Source: Ricinus communis (taxonomy: Eukaryota > Streptophyta > Magnoliopsida > Malpighiales > Euphorbiaceae). From it: 64,000 nt of DNA. Below, piece after piece: positions 37,500-47,984 of the stretch. The notes beneath the pieces were generated by a model that ran no database searches, was not told the DNA's origin, and was given only the letters and a program-made list of their open reading frames with translations. A program made the position numbers and the translations under genes. Each line of letters opens with the position of its first letter. Within the stretch, counting starts at the first letter, position 1. The stretch is from assembly GCF_019578655.1 (NCBI RefSeq), contig NC_063260.1, positions 5,706,501-5,770,500 of the forward strand, written 5' to 3'.

Positions 37500-39290
37500 A
37501 GAATATAATAAAATTGAAATTAATTCTATTAAACAAAATAGAACTTAGATTTTGGTTGATTTACCACCTAGTGATAAATCTTTTGGCTGCAAATGGTTTT
37601 CTAAAAGAACATATAATCCTTATACATCTATTGAAAAAAATATAAAGCTAGATTAGTTGCAAAGTATTTTTACTCAAAAATAAAATATTGATTATTGCGA
37701 CATATTTACTCATACTACTAAAATCTATTCTCGTCAAATTTTGATTGCTTTGGCTTTTATCCATAAGCTTTTTATTCATTAAATGGATGTAAAAACTGGT
37801 TTTAAAATGGTGATTTAGAAAAAGAAGAATTTTATATAGTACAACCTTAAGGTTGTGTTATTTATAGATAAGAAAATAAAGTTTGCTTGCTCTTAAGCAG
37901 TTGAATAAGAAGATTTTGGTTGATTTACCACTTAGTGATAAATCTTTTGTCTGCAAATGGTTTTCTAAAAGAAAATATAATCCTGATAAATCTATTAAAA
38001 AAAATATAAAGCTAGATTAGTTGCAAAAAATTTTATTCAAAAATAAAATATTGATTATTGCAACATATTTACTCCTATTACTAAAATTTATTCTCTTCAA
38101 ATTTTGATTGCTTTGGCTTTAATCCATAAGCTTTTTATTCATTAAATGGATGTAAAAACTGGTTTTTAAAATGGTGATTTAGAAGAAGGAGAACTTTATA
38201 TAGTACAACCTTAAGGTTGTGTTATTTATAGATAAGAAAATAAAGTTTGCTTGCTCTTAAGCAGTTGAATAAGAAGTTTGATCAAGTTTTGTTATGTGAT
38301 GGTTTCTCTCCTATTGAAGTAGATAAATGTATTTATACAAAACTTGTTGATAATAAATGTGGAATTATTTATTTGTATATGGATGTCATGCCTATATTTA
38401 ATACTAATCTTAATATAGTACATAAAACTAAAATTTACTTCTAAACTTTATACAAAAGACATGGGTGCAACAAGTATTATATTGGATATTAAAATCATAA
38501 GAAAAATGGTAGAATAATGCTATCTAAAGAGCATTATATTGAGAAACTTCTCAAAAATTTTGACCACTTTGATATCATACCAGCAAGTACCTCTTATAAT
38601 GTTAATACTCAATTAAAGAAAAATATAGGTGATCATGTTGCTTAATTTGAGTATGCATAGATTATTAGGAGTCTGTTGCATTTAATGAATTTTTCTCAAC
38701 TTGACATAGCTTGTATTGTATGTAGATCATGCATATATATACATAATTCTAATCGTGGTCATTGGGCTACAATAGTCAGACTAGTGAAGTATTTGAGAGG
38801 TACCATGAAGGTATTCTCTATAGTAGATTTTTCAATGTATTAAAAGGGTATAATGATGCTGACTAGATCTCAAATTCATATGAAATAAAATCCACTAATG
38901 GTTATATATTTACTTTTTATGGAGGTGCAGTTACTTGAAAGTCAGCTAAACAAACTATTATTGCTAAATCTACTATAGAATTATAGTTCGTTGCTCTGAA
39001 ATTAGATGGTAATGAGACTAAGTGGTTGAGAAACCTCTTAGCAAGTATTCCAACACCTTCTGTGTTTATGCATTGTGACTGCAAAGTAGCAATTTATTTT
39101 ATAGAGAGTAAAAACAAAAATATTTATTTGAGACATCATGTGATTAAATAGTTGTTGAAAGATGAAACTATATCCATTGATTATGTGAATTAAAAAGTGA
39201 ATGTGGTTGATTCTATAACTAAAGCTTTAGAAAGAAAGTTAATTAATGAAACATCAAAGAGAATGAGACTTAAACCAATATGAGATATTA
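37500..39290 (+). pseudogene. copia B reverse transcriptase and RNase H remnant
   Basis: RT pieces: ILVDLPPSDKSFGCKWFSKR (twice), YCDIFTHTTKI, ILIALAFIHKLFIH, MDVKTGF, then LKQLNKKFDQVLLCDGFSPI, KCIYTKLVDNKCGIIYLYMD (the catalytic Y-x-D-D has become YMDV), the KIIRKMVE-like part and HYIEKLLKNFDHFD. RNase H: DWISNSYEIKSTNGYIFTF, then SAKQTIIAKSTIEL, RHHVIK and SIDYVN. At least a dozen stops and frame shifts. Confidence 0.85.
37547..38271. repeat. 364-bp tandem duplication inside copia B RT
   Basis: AGATTTTGGTTGATTTACCA starts at 37547 and 37911, a period of 364 bp. Both copies contain the same stop codons and end GCAGTTGAATAAGA, but differ by scattered substitutions. The duplication came after RT was already broken. 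Confidence 0.9.
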
Positions 39291-39833
39291 ACTATGCAGT
39301 AACCTAACTTTTGTGATTTGAGATTGCATAAATAAGGTCTATATAGGTAAAGACATATCACTTTGTTAATCCTGCTAATACAATAATTTCTTTTCTTATG
39401 ATGTGAGTAGTACTAAACTATAATAAATGAGAGGATGAACTAAAAGCTTTTAATGAGTTTTATATCCCTTATAGAGTGGTATATTTAGTTGTGCAGAATA
39501 TACTTGATGAAATCACATATATGAGTGTGGAGTGGAACCGCTCCTTGAGATTTTGCAAAATCTCTAAAGCACTTACGAATAACTAGGCAGGCGTATAGCC
39601 TATTCAGTGCAAAACCGTAGAATAACATAAATTCTAGGGATGTAATGCGATTGATAAGGCATGAATCTACAACTAAAAGTTCATAGAAGATAACTACTCA
39701 CCAATAACTGTATATATTATTCTTATCTTTCTAGGTCTGGTTCATAGTCTAAAAGACACCATATTCAAAGCATTCTATATTTATATTTTGACCCAACAAA
39801 ATTATTTATTTTAATAAAATCTTTCTGAAATAT

Positions 39834-39843
39834 GTTAGGGGAT
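39834..39843 (+). other. copia B polypurine tract
   Basis: GTTAGGGGAT lies immediately before the TG of the 3' LTR at 39844, where second-strand priming occurs in LTR retroelements. Confidence 0.6.
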
Positions 39844-39845
39844 TG

Positions 39846-39882
<37 letters not shown>

Positions 39883-40175
39883 AAGTATTTTAAAAAGTTA
39901 TTTTATCTCATCAAGCTTGTAAAGAGTCTAGATGGATGTTGGACTCATGCGCATAAGAATACTTGATCTAAATCGAAATCCATTTTTTTATAGTTAATTA
40001 TTTATTTGTATTTATTTTTTTTTATACTTTAAAACATCTAATTTTTAATTTAGTATTTTACTTTAACTAAGTAATCTAATTTTTTGTCACCAATCTTTTC
40101 TTTCTACTCTAATATTCAATTAATGGAGATAATATTTTTTATTATTTTTTTTAAATGTTATATATTATAATAATT
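39844..40175 (+). repeat. copia B 3' LTR, truncated
   Basis: Starts TGTTATATA with a TA run (39847-39880), then TATGTCAAGTATTTTAAAAAG. It follows the 5' LTR order to about 40175 and then diverges, so its right part is lost. Confidence 0.6.
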
Positions 40176-40498
40176 GTCATCTTGTCATTAATGAGGCAAA
40201 CATTTATATCTCCAATTACAATTATCATTTGAAATCAAATTTGCATTTAGCTTATTAAGGTCAATGATTTTCTCTTTAGAAAAGATAAAAATGTATAAAC
40301 TTAAAAGTTTTTAAAAAAAAAGAAAAAGAAAAAGAGAAATAAAAAATAGTTTTATGAGTTTGTGTAAAGACACAAGAAGCTAAAAATGTACTTCTATAAT
40401 CTATTATCTATAATACATATAGAGGAGAAACTTTTAAATAAACTAAACATGTTTGAAATTAATTAATAATTAATTTAATTTTAACTTATTTTTATCAA

Positions 40499-40503
<5 letters not shown>
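40176..40503. other. AT-rich spacer before the pararetrovirus
   Basis: No gene seen; A-rich and AT-rich DNA leading into the TA microsatellite. Confidence 0.5.

Positions 40504-40543
<40 letters not shown>
40504..40543. repeat. (TA)n microsatellite, left flank of the pararetrovirus
   Basis: Uninterrupted TA run of about 40 bp. A shorter TA run (46018-46033) lies at the other end of the viral insert, so the insertion site was probably this microsatellite. Confidence 0.95.
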
Positions 40544-40546
<3 letters not shown>

Positions 40547-40688
40547 CATATGGTAGATTTACCATATAAAAAAAAAATTTAATGAAAAGCAAATTCCTAC
40601 CAAAGCCAGGCCTATCCAAATGAATGAAACTCTAGAAAAACATTGTAGAGTAGAAATCAAAAATTTAGAACAAAACAAGTAGAGGCTA

Positions 40689-40713
40689 GTAGAGACTAAC
40701 AAGTTTCTGATGT
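40689..40713 (-). repeat. Terminal redundancy of the pararetrovirus, left copy
   Basis: A 25-bp sequence beginning GTAGAGACTAACAAGTTTC (plus strand), identical to 45996-46020. Its position after the promoter leader here and just before the primer site at the other end fits a short wrap-around of a circular genome. Confidence 0.8.
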
Positions 40714-41008
40714 GCAGGATCCTCAGACGAGGCAAGCACAGAGCATACACTTATTAAAAATTATGCACAACGTTGTAGGAATGAAAATAACAAATTCTTA
40801 TTGATAAACAAATATACAAACTTTGAAAATGAAAGCTTTAAACAAAGAAATATAACTTACAAGAGTATAGGAATACAAGAGGAAGGAGGAAGGTGGTTTT
40901 TCTCTCTTTTTCTCTCTATCACTCTCTTTTCACTATATTTCTAAGGACTTGAAGAATACAAGAGTTTCTTGTGATTTTTCAGTCTGCCTTCTTCTTTAGT
41001 AGCTCCTC

Positions 41009-41016
41009 TATTTATA
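41009..41016 (-). promoter_or_regulatory. Pararetroviral TATA box
   Basis: The minus strand reads CCTCTATAAATAGAGG around TATAAATA. It lies about 0.5 kb after the end of the coat-protein frame and about 300 bp before the terminal redundancy, where caulimovirids place their genome-length promoter. Confidence 0.6.
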
Positions 41017-41255
41017 GAGGTCTTCAGCCTTGAGCCTCAATAATTCTTGCTTTGGATGCTTTTGATAATGGAGTGAGGGGCTCCACGACTTTACTGAAAA
41101 GAAGCAGGAATTGTCTGCCATGCTTATTATTGAGGAATCTTCATCATTTTCTTTAAAAAAGTAACGGTGGAGAGTCTTTTGTCTTTTTTCTCCTTTTGAA
41201 AAGACTTTTTTTATTATTATTATTGGGTATTTGGCCCATTACAGAATTATCCTAA

Positions 41256-41355
41256 GCTGCTATTTCTGGTTTTCAACCCAAGGGCTTTACAAGGATATCA
41301 CTTGGGCTGCCATTTCTAGTTTTCAACCCAAGAGCTTTAGAAGGATATCATTTGA
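41256..41355. repeat. 50-bp direct repeat upstream of the pararetroviral TATA box
   Basis: GCTGCTATTTCTGGTTTTCA at 41256 recurs as GCTGCCATTTCTAGTTTTCA at 41306. The similarity covers the whole 50-bp unit, including 'CAACCCAAG-GCTTTA-AAGGATATCA'. It lies about 240-340 bp upstream of the TATA box on the minus strand. Confidence 0.85.
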
Positions 41356-41550
41356 TGGGCTTAAATATCCCAAAACAGTCATCTTCATTTGAGTCACCAT
41401 CTAAATCAATTGCTGTGAGCTGGTGCTGGAAGAGAAAGATGAAGCTTTAGATTTTCCTTTTCAAGAGGCGGTCTCTGACAACTGTTTAGTCAATTGTAGA
41501 AAATCTTCTTCTGTTTGAGCCGCCGCTAGCTTTGGAATAATGAAAGACTT

Positions 41551-43060
41551 CTATGCCAGAAAGATAGTTTGTTCTTTGGGAGCTTTGTTTGAAGAGGAGG
41601 AAGACTTTGGAGAAATTTCTGGCTGGACTTCAGCCATAGGTACTTTCTTTGAATATTCTTCAACCATCTTTAAAAACTCGGGAGTTTGCTGTGCAAGCCA
41701 CTCCTGAATTTGGATTTGCTTTTGGGCCGGGTCTTCTTTGATTTTGTCTATTTCTTTTTGAAGTTCTTGGATAGTAGGGAGAGAGTTCTTTAGCTTTTTC
41801 TGTTTTTCTAAGATCATAGTAAGATCATAAGTATTCTTACTAGAAGAAGGAATGAGGGTTTCAGTTTTTAGAATCTCTTTCAAAACTTGTTTTTGAATTT
41901 GAGGGTCATTAATATGCTTGACAGCTTCAAGAAGAGCTTCTTGTTGCCTAGTGAGCATATTAATATTTTTTGGAATATCATCTAAATTTGATTTAGAATA
42001 TTCGGATGAGGTTTTAATTTCATCAATTTGAAATTCTTCCTCGTCATTTGAAAATTCTGATTCAGAGGAGTCGACAAGAAGAGCAGATATTTTGCTCAAA
42101 ATTTCTTCTTCTATTTGGAGCTCTTAGAGTTTTTTGGAAAACTTACAATACTTTGAAGTGTGTTCCTTTTTTTCACATTTATAGCAAGTAATTTTGCTAA
42201 AATATTTTTTGGAACTTTGTTTTGGAAATTTTGAAGGGGATGGTCTTTTGTAGAAATTTTCTCTGTTTTTGGCGTCTTCTTACTTTTGAAAAAACATTTT
42301 TTCTTAAAAGGTTTAGAAAAGTCTTATTTGCATTTTTCTTTGCATGAGGGGGAAGGTTCTATGGGATTACACTCAAACTGGTTACAAAAGCTACCTAGTT
42401 CCTGTCTAGTCTTCTTCATTTTCCATTTGAGTTGTCTTTGAAGTTTAAGGTCATGGCAAATTTTTAATCCTTCTTTCTGAGTAAGACTAACTAATTCGCC
42501 ATAGGTGTAGAAATCATAAGGGATCTGTCCATTATGAGCTTCTTTGATGGTATTCCTAACCCTTTCACCTAGTATCTTAGGTAAACCAGCTGAGAATTTT
42601 TCTTTCTAGAAAAGTTGGTTTGAATCTCCCCTAAGCATGACTCTAGTCAGGAAAGTGTCTTTATAAGCTTGGAAATTGCTAAGTTTTTTGCAGGTTAGGT
42701 TGCTGAGGAGCTCAGCATTCTTATCTTTTAGAAGAGATTGGTGTCCTATGAAATGGAGGGAAATCGTCGGAATTAAGGTTGACACAGCGTCCTCAATAGG
42801 ATTTCCTAGCTCATCCAAGATGGGGTCCCTTATATGGTTGTTTGAATGGCACCTAGGATTTGGAGCTGCTGTATTTGGGTGAGATGATAATCCCACCATC
42901 CTTTAAGCTGGCCAGAAAATCCAGCTATAGCCCTATCAAAGGTACCGCTTTGGGTTTTGTAGGCATTATCTGCCATGGTTATCTGTTGTAAGAGACCAAG
43001 AATGTTATACTCCAACATTCCATCTATATTCCATTCATAGACGGAGGAGGTATTGAACTT
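41551..43060 (-). pseudogene. Pararetroviral coat-protein-like region with zinc knuckle
   Basis: On the minus strand the region holds a caulimovirid coat-protein-like core, with MADNAYKTQSGTFDR and GFSGQLKGWWD at about 42990-42890 and the LHFIGHQSLLK and KKLSNFQAYKDTFL parts at about 42760-42650. After a basic stretch comes an intact CX2CX4HX4C knuckle, CYKCEKKEHTSKYC (42145-42186), the RNA-binding motif of this protein class. A TAA at 42124-42126 then breaks the frame. The same frame reopens to an acidic, serine- and lysine-rich tail of 183 codons (42099-41551) with coiled-coil-like heptads. Frame changes also occur between the core and the knuckle. The match is to the family as a whole; I cannot name the genus with certainty. 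Confidence 0.7.
42145..42186 (-). other. CCHC zinc knuckle of the pararetroviral coat region
   Basis: Fourteen codons, CYKCEKKEHTSKYC, with exact C-x2-C-x4-H-x4-C spacing and a basic neighbourhood, as expected for the nucleic-acid-binding end of the coat protein. Confidence 0.85.
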
Positions 43061-44389
43061 AGATTAGGTGAGGATATTATTTCTATTTTCTATACCTAGA
43101 TCCGAGGCAGTATTCCTAGGAGTATGCCAAGTTAATCTAGGGACTTGCCATCCCAATATGTTGATGTGGGAGGGTTTTTCAGTAACACTTTCAAGCTCTG
43201 AATCATTGGATTCATTGCTCTGGGCTTGATCTATAGCACGGATATTTCTACTGCTTTGAGGAGTATAAGGTATTAGTTTTTTGGAAGACTCGAAAGTGGC
43301 TAATTTGCTAAGCTGTTCCCTAACTACTCTAGCAAACTCAGTTTACTTATGGTTGACTAGACTTTGAGATCTAGTAGGGTTTTAAGATTGAGTTTTTGAG
43401 CTTTTCTGTTTGGTTTAGCTCTTTAGGATGACCAGTGTTGGGGATCGGAGAGGTCAAGACTGTATGAGGTTGTTGAATTTGGCTTTCTATCATAACAAGC
43501 TGTTTTCTTATTGTGTTAAGATAGGTGTTTGAGAAATTGTTCTGCTAAACAATATTTTTGACATTTTTCTTAAACTCTTCTCCTACTAATTTGTAAGGGG
43601 CTGCTTCGATTTCGTTCACTCTATAAGAAATGGTTATTTTTCTAAGGTGAGGATGTTCAGACTGGATGGTTTGGTTTTATCCGACTTTCCATTCAGGAGC
43701 CTTGTTCCTTACAGTAACAGGACTAATGAGTTTTTCTTTGAAAGGATAAAAGATACCATTTTCTTTGCAATAAATCTGAAACCAATCAACAAATTTGATT
43801 TGGATTCTGTTTTATATGTAAAATTGGTAGTATCTTTCTTGGATACTATCTTTTCTTGTAGAAAATATTTAAAAAACCAAAGTTTTTTAGAATGGTTTTT
43901 CTTTGAATAGAAATCTTTATGTAAAAGTTTTTTTACTGATTTAATTTTTTTTGAAATCATGTTGATTTCTGCTTCTAGATTTTAGGTTATTACAGATGGT
44001 GATGGTGAAGAGAGGGTAGAGACAGTCTCTATATCATCATCCTTCTTTGGTTCATTGTAAACAGGCCTAGGGACATTGCTTTGGTAATCAACATTTTGTA
44101 ATATGGTGTTTGAGCTTGGTATATCAGATGTTGAAAATCTTGGTTGTGTTTGCGATAAAGTTTGTTCTTTGTAAGGGGCATAAATAACAGAAGGTATATT
44201 TGATACCCTTCCAATATCTATGGTCGATATTGAAGAATTATCATCAGAAAATCTAGAAGAAGGAGATTTCCTGTTGAATGTAAGCTTGGCTTTCCCATCT
44301 GGAAATTGGGTTATATTTCTGAGATTGGTATTTGGTTTTATCTGCTTTGGTGATATTCAGGTTGGGTTGCTCCTTCAAGGATCCATTCT
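43061..44389 (-). other. Linker region between movement and coat proteins
   Basis: Minus-strand frames here are low in complexity and broken. They are polar, Ser/Lys/Gln-rich and poorly conserved-looking, as in the intrinsically disordered linkers between these domains in caulimovirid polyproteins. Several short ORFs on both strands are not supported as separate genes. Confidence 0.5.
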
Positions 44390-45809
44390 TCTCAAAGAGT
44401 GATATCTTTCCATTGAATAGTTTTTGGAATAGTTGCATTGGATTTAGAAAGATTTGTTTTGAGGAATAAGGTTTCTCCTTTTGGTGAGTGGAGTTTGTAT
44501 TTCGAACCAAAAGCAGAAATCATGGCTTTGTAATGTATTTTGAAAATTAATGCTATCGGAATAGATTCTTCAAGCATTTTGTAATTATGTGCTTTTATTT
44601 GGAGAATAATGCTCTTTAAAATATTTTTGTCATTTAAAGAAATTGTAATATTTGGAAAACAATTAAAAGAAATTGGTCCTTTATTAAGGTTTGACTCAAC
44701 AGTACCTAATAAAGAATCATATAAATTTATAAACCTAGCATCTCTAAGGACTGCTAAGATGGAAGTATCTAAACCTTCTCTGGTAAGGGGTTTTATTCCT
44801 ATCTGGACAAGGCCTCTGTGGATGTATTTATAGTCTTTATCTTTATGTTTCTCGAGGGTTTTTCGATTTAGAAGATAGATTTCTTCAAAAGGCTTTGAAA
44901 TTTGGATATCTCTTGCTTCAGTTTTGATAGTAAAATCAGTTTTGAAGATAGGAAACTTTAAAAACTCTAGTCCTTCCTTTTATATATCCTATTCCTACTC
45001 TAGAAGGGATACATATGGCTACGCTCCTCTTCTTCTTTTGATTCTTTCTTCTTTCTGGTTACCTGAGCCAATTTTTTTCTCTATTTGCATGAAAGAACCT
45101 TTCTTTGTATGACTTCTCTTTTGCCTTAGGTCGAATGAATACGAAAGGGAGATCAATAAAAAAAAAAGGCAATGAATGAAGAAGTAGTGGGCCTTTCACC
45201 CTCGGAATGGAAACTAAGTTGCAACGAATCCCGTGCAATTCAATTTTTGCTCTTTGCATTTAGCTCTTTTTTTTTCAGTTCAAGCATATTATTGACTGAT
45301 AATTGTGTATATAATACGAAGAGTTCTGTCTTTCTTTAGTAAGATAGTTAATCGAGAAACCTCAAAAAAAAAAGAGCAATTGATAATATCGATAACCTAA
45401 AAAAAAATGCAAAAGTGAGCGTACCCCAAACCTCTCCTCTCTCCCCCTTTTTAGCCAACATCATTAACCCCATTTTTCACTTTGAATGGGTCAAAAAATC
45501 TTATGAATAGAAAGAAAAGAGTATAGATGATAAAAACAAAAGGCGAACTCAAAGAAGAAGACAATAAATAGGCAGATAGGGTCGTAATACCCAACCAAAT
45601 AGGGGCATGCATTGGATTGCAATTGCGGAGACGGAAATCTTTTGAATCTTGGGTATTTCCCAATCATCAATATGCTTTGAAAAATCTTCAATAGTGATTT
45701 CTTCACTATTTACTAATCCTTTAGACCTTAAAGACTTAGAGGTAGAAGAGTTTGAAAAGGAAGAAGATCTACAGAAAAAAGATTCTAAATTCATTTTAAA
45801 ATAAATCAA
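44390..45809 (-). pseudogene. Pararetroviral movement protein remnant, interrupted
   Basis: The N-terminal part starts at about 45809 (MNLESFFCRSSSFSNSSTSK), with a Ser-rich opening followed by EEITIEDFSKHIDDWEIPK to about 45650. After a foreign insert (about 45000-45640) the frame resumes at about 44990 with FLKFPIFKTDFTIKT. The body follows: a YKYIHRGLVQIGIKPLTREG segment and LAVLRDARFINL, including the conserved Asp typical of the 30K movement-protein family, then GPISFNCFPNITISLND and KIHYKAMISAFGSKYKLHSP. This protein class moves virus between cells through plasmodesmata. The copy is split by the insert and is non-functional. Confidence 0.68.
45000..45640. other. Foreign insert inside the movement-protein remnant, possibly organellar
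   Basis: The viral frame stops near 45650 and resumes near 44990, so about 640 bp were inserted. Parts are richer in GC than the viral flanks ('GGGCCTTTCACCCTCGGAATGG', 'GGGTCGTAATACCCAACC') and have the look of organelle DNA. I could not name a source gene; boundaries are good to a few tens of bases. Confidence 0.4.
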
Positions 45810-45981
45810 AATAACTTTTTAAACAAACATGAACCAAGCCACCAGTTCTACTGCCCTTAAGTCAACCGGGACTTACTACTGTACATAAATAAACAAGTTT
45901 GTTTAACAGTGATATGATGCAGTTTAAAATGATTTTAAAATCTCTTATATGTAAACAACTTCTCTTCCCAGGAACCCTGTT

Positions 45982-45994
45982 GGCGCTGATACCA
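45982..45994 (-). other. Pararetroviral tRNA-Met primer site
   Basis: The minus strand reads TGGTATCAGCGCC, one mismatch from the TGGTATCAGAGCC complement of the initiator tRNA-Met 3' end that primes minus-strand synthesis in plant pararetroviruses. Confidence 0.75.
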
Positions 45995-45995
45995 A

Positions 45996-46020
45996 GTAGA
46001 GACTAACAAGTTTCTGATGT
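45996..46020 (-). repeat. Terminal redundancy of the pararetrovirus, right copy
   Basis: Identical over 25 bp to 40689-40713. It lies immediately outside the primer site and abuts the right-hand TA run (46018-46033). Confidence 0.8.
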
Positions 46021-46036
46021 ATATATATATATACAT

Positions 46037-47984
46037 ATACAATTATTTTAATATATTTTTATTTATTAATAATTTTGTATGTATTAATTTAATTTAAAAT
46101 ATTTCTAATTATATAAATAATTAAAGAATAATAATATTACATTGTAAGTGTGTATGAGGGGGTTCAAATAATTTAATTAAATTTCTAAAAACATTAAAGA
46201 CAAAAAGAAAAGAATAAAATACTTTTAATTTGATTATATTAATATACTATTTTATGTTATAATACATAATTTTTAATTATAATACATTATTAATAGAATT
46301 ATTACAAGAGAATAACTTCAACTGCTTAAATTTTTACATATATTGAATTAACTATCATATCAATAATATACATATATATGAAATTGAGTCGTATTACTAT
46401 ATTTTATTATAATTTTAGATTGAATTTTTTAGATAAGAATTTTAAGATGTGTTGAATTCAAAGAAACTCATTCTTACTTTGTTGATTGTGAATCCAAGCC
46501 AACATGTCAAACAAGATGGAAAAAAAAAATTAATTAATTTTTTAAATATTTATTTACTATTTACTATTTTATTTAATCACTTGTTCCTTTTACCATATAA
46601 GTTTACAATCTATGTCTTATATTCTTTTTCTTTTCTCAGCTTATTTTCTTAAAAAATTAAATTTCTATTCTTATTTAATTATGATTAATTAATTAAAAAT
46701 ATTATGTTATAGAACAAAAATTTTAAAAAAGAATCGAAACTAAAATGTTGAATTTTTTATTTTTTATTTATTAGCATGTAGAATTTATTTTAATATTTTC
46801 TATTAAATACTTTTATAATGTAACTATTCAATAAAAAGAATATACTACATAAATAACATAGAATTCTAGTAAGAATATAATTAGATAAAATAAATATATA
46901 AAATTTAATGCTATTAATGGGTTTTTGAAATAAAGTAGCGAAAAGTTAAATATTTAATGATCTTATAAGATAGAACTTTTAAATTTATTGAGCTTCAAAT
47001 TGTCCATCATATTTATAAAATATATAACAACATACAGACTTCTATTATATAATCTAGTATATAATAAAAGTGATACGCATCAAATAGTTAAATATATTTA
47101 AAAGTTTATATTATAATATTTATTAAATATTCCTAACGAAACAAATATTTTTTCTTTTTGGCGAGAGTCCCAAACATATGTATAAGTGATTTCATTTTGC
47201 ATTTGAAGTATTGATATATGTCACACATGCAGAATATATATTAAAATTTAGATCCATCGTCTAAAATAAAATAAACCTAGAGTTATTAATTTTAGCTACT
47301 TCACTTATGTTTTTACCGTTCACAATTTTTTTAAATTTTAATTATCGATCCTGTTATCTCTTAATACACTAACAAAGAGTGGTTGATAAGAATTTAAATA
47401 ATTAAAAAATTATGAGATAGGAGAAGGAAAAAGAAGTGATATAAAGATTTGTTGTGGTTCAAATGTTGACTAATCTCTATGATTACTTTTATTTTTAATT
47501 AAAAATTTGCTAATATTAAGAAAAACCCATTATAAAAATTAGCATTTAGATGTGTATTAAATTTTACAATATGTGTTTAAGGCTCACAGACAATCTTTAT
47601 AAGAGTTTTATCACACTATACTAGCTATGAAATCCTTCCCTAGTGGTTTTTTTGCATAATACTCAACCTTACAAGAGCTTTCAATTCTCTTCCAACAATC
47701 AAGACAATATAAAGTATAAAAAAATTGAATACAAGTGATGAAAAATCAAAGTGTTAAAAATTGACATTAATTAGGTCGTTGATTCATCACAAATAGCATT
47801 TGGAGGAGATATGTATAGCCTCAAACCTCCAAAATGTCATTACATAGAAACCATAGGCCATACCTTCCATACTATTTATAATGTGCATTAAATGCATTGT
47901 CACAGTCCATTTATTGTTGCTATAAGTAAATTGTGGTCAAGGCTGCTAAATCGCAATGGTGAAGGAATAATCAGAGTCGCGAGT
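46037..47984. other. AT-rich intergenic DNA, no gene supported
   Basis: No gene or element end recognised. From 47400 the sequence becomes less AT-rich and runs into an anonymous repeat. Confidence 0.5.

Larger units (their letters stand above)
35545..40175 (+). mobile_element. Ty1/copia retrotransposon relic 'copia B'
   Basis: A 5' LTR (35545 to about 36015) and a 3' LTR (39844 to about 40175) share ordered blocks such as 'TATGTC(TA)AAGTATTTTAA', 'TTCTACTCTAA', 'TTCAACTAATGAAGATAAT' and 'CATATTATAA'. Between them in copia order are gag, the integrase C-terminus, RT, and RNase H, then a non-coding region and an AGGGGAT polypurine tract. Gag to integrase has lost its middle and carries an inserted GC-rich repeat. 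RT contains a 364-bp duplication. Many stops; not functional. Confidence 0.85.
40544..46020 (-). mobile_element. Endogenous pararetrovirus (Caulimoviridae-like), polymerase not found
   Basis: On the minus strand, from right to left: a 25-bp terminal sequence (45996-46020), a tRNA-Met-type primer site (45982-45994), a short leader, a movement-protein remnant (45809 to about 44390), a linker, a coat-protein-like region with a zinc knuckle (about 43060-41550), about 0.5 kb of regulatory DNA with a TATA box (41009-41016), a leader, and then the same 25-bp sequence again (40689-40713). That is the circular order of a caulimovirid genome opened near its primer site. No protease, RT or RNase H is recognisable. 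Stops, frame changes and a 0.6-kb foreign insert make it inactive. Both sides abut TA repeats. About 145 bp of unassigned DNA lies between the left 25-bp copy and the microsatellite. Confidence 0.72.

Noticed and set aside
42676..44833. Plus-strand ORFs of 60-87 codons
   Set aside because: They run antisense to the pararetroviral movement and coat regions, which explain the sequence on the minus strand.
40544..46020. Possibility that the pararetrovirus is still replication-competent
   Set aside because: No polymerase is recognisable, the movement frame is split by foreign DNA, and the coat frame carries a stop and frame changes.
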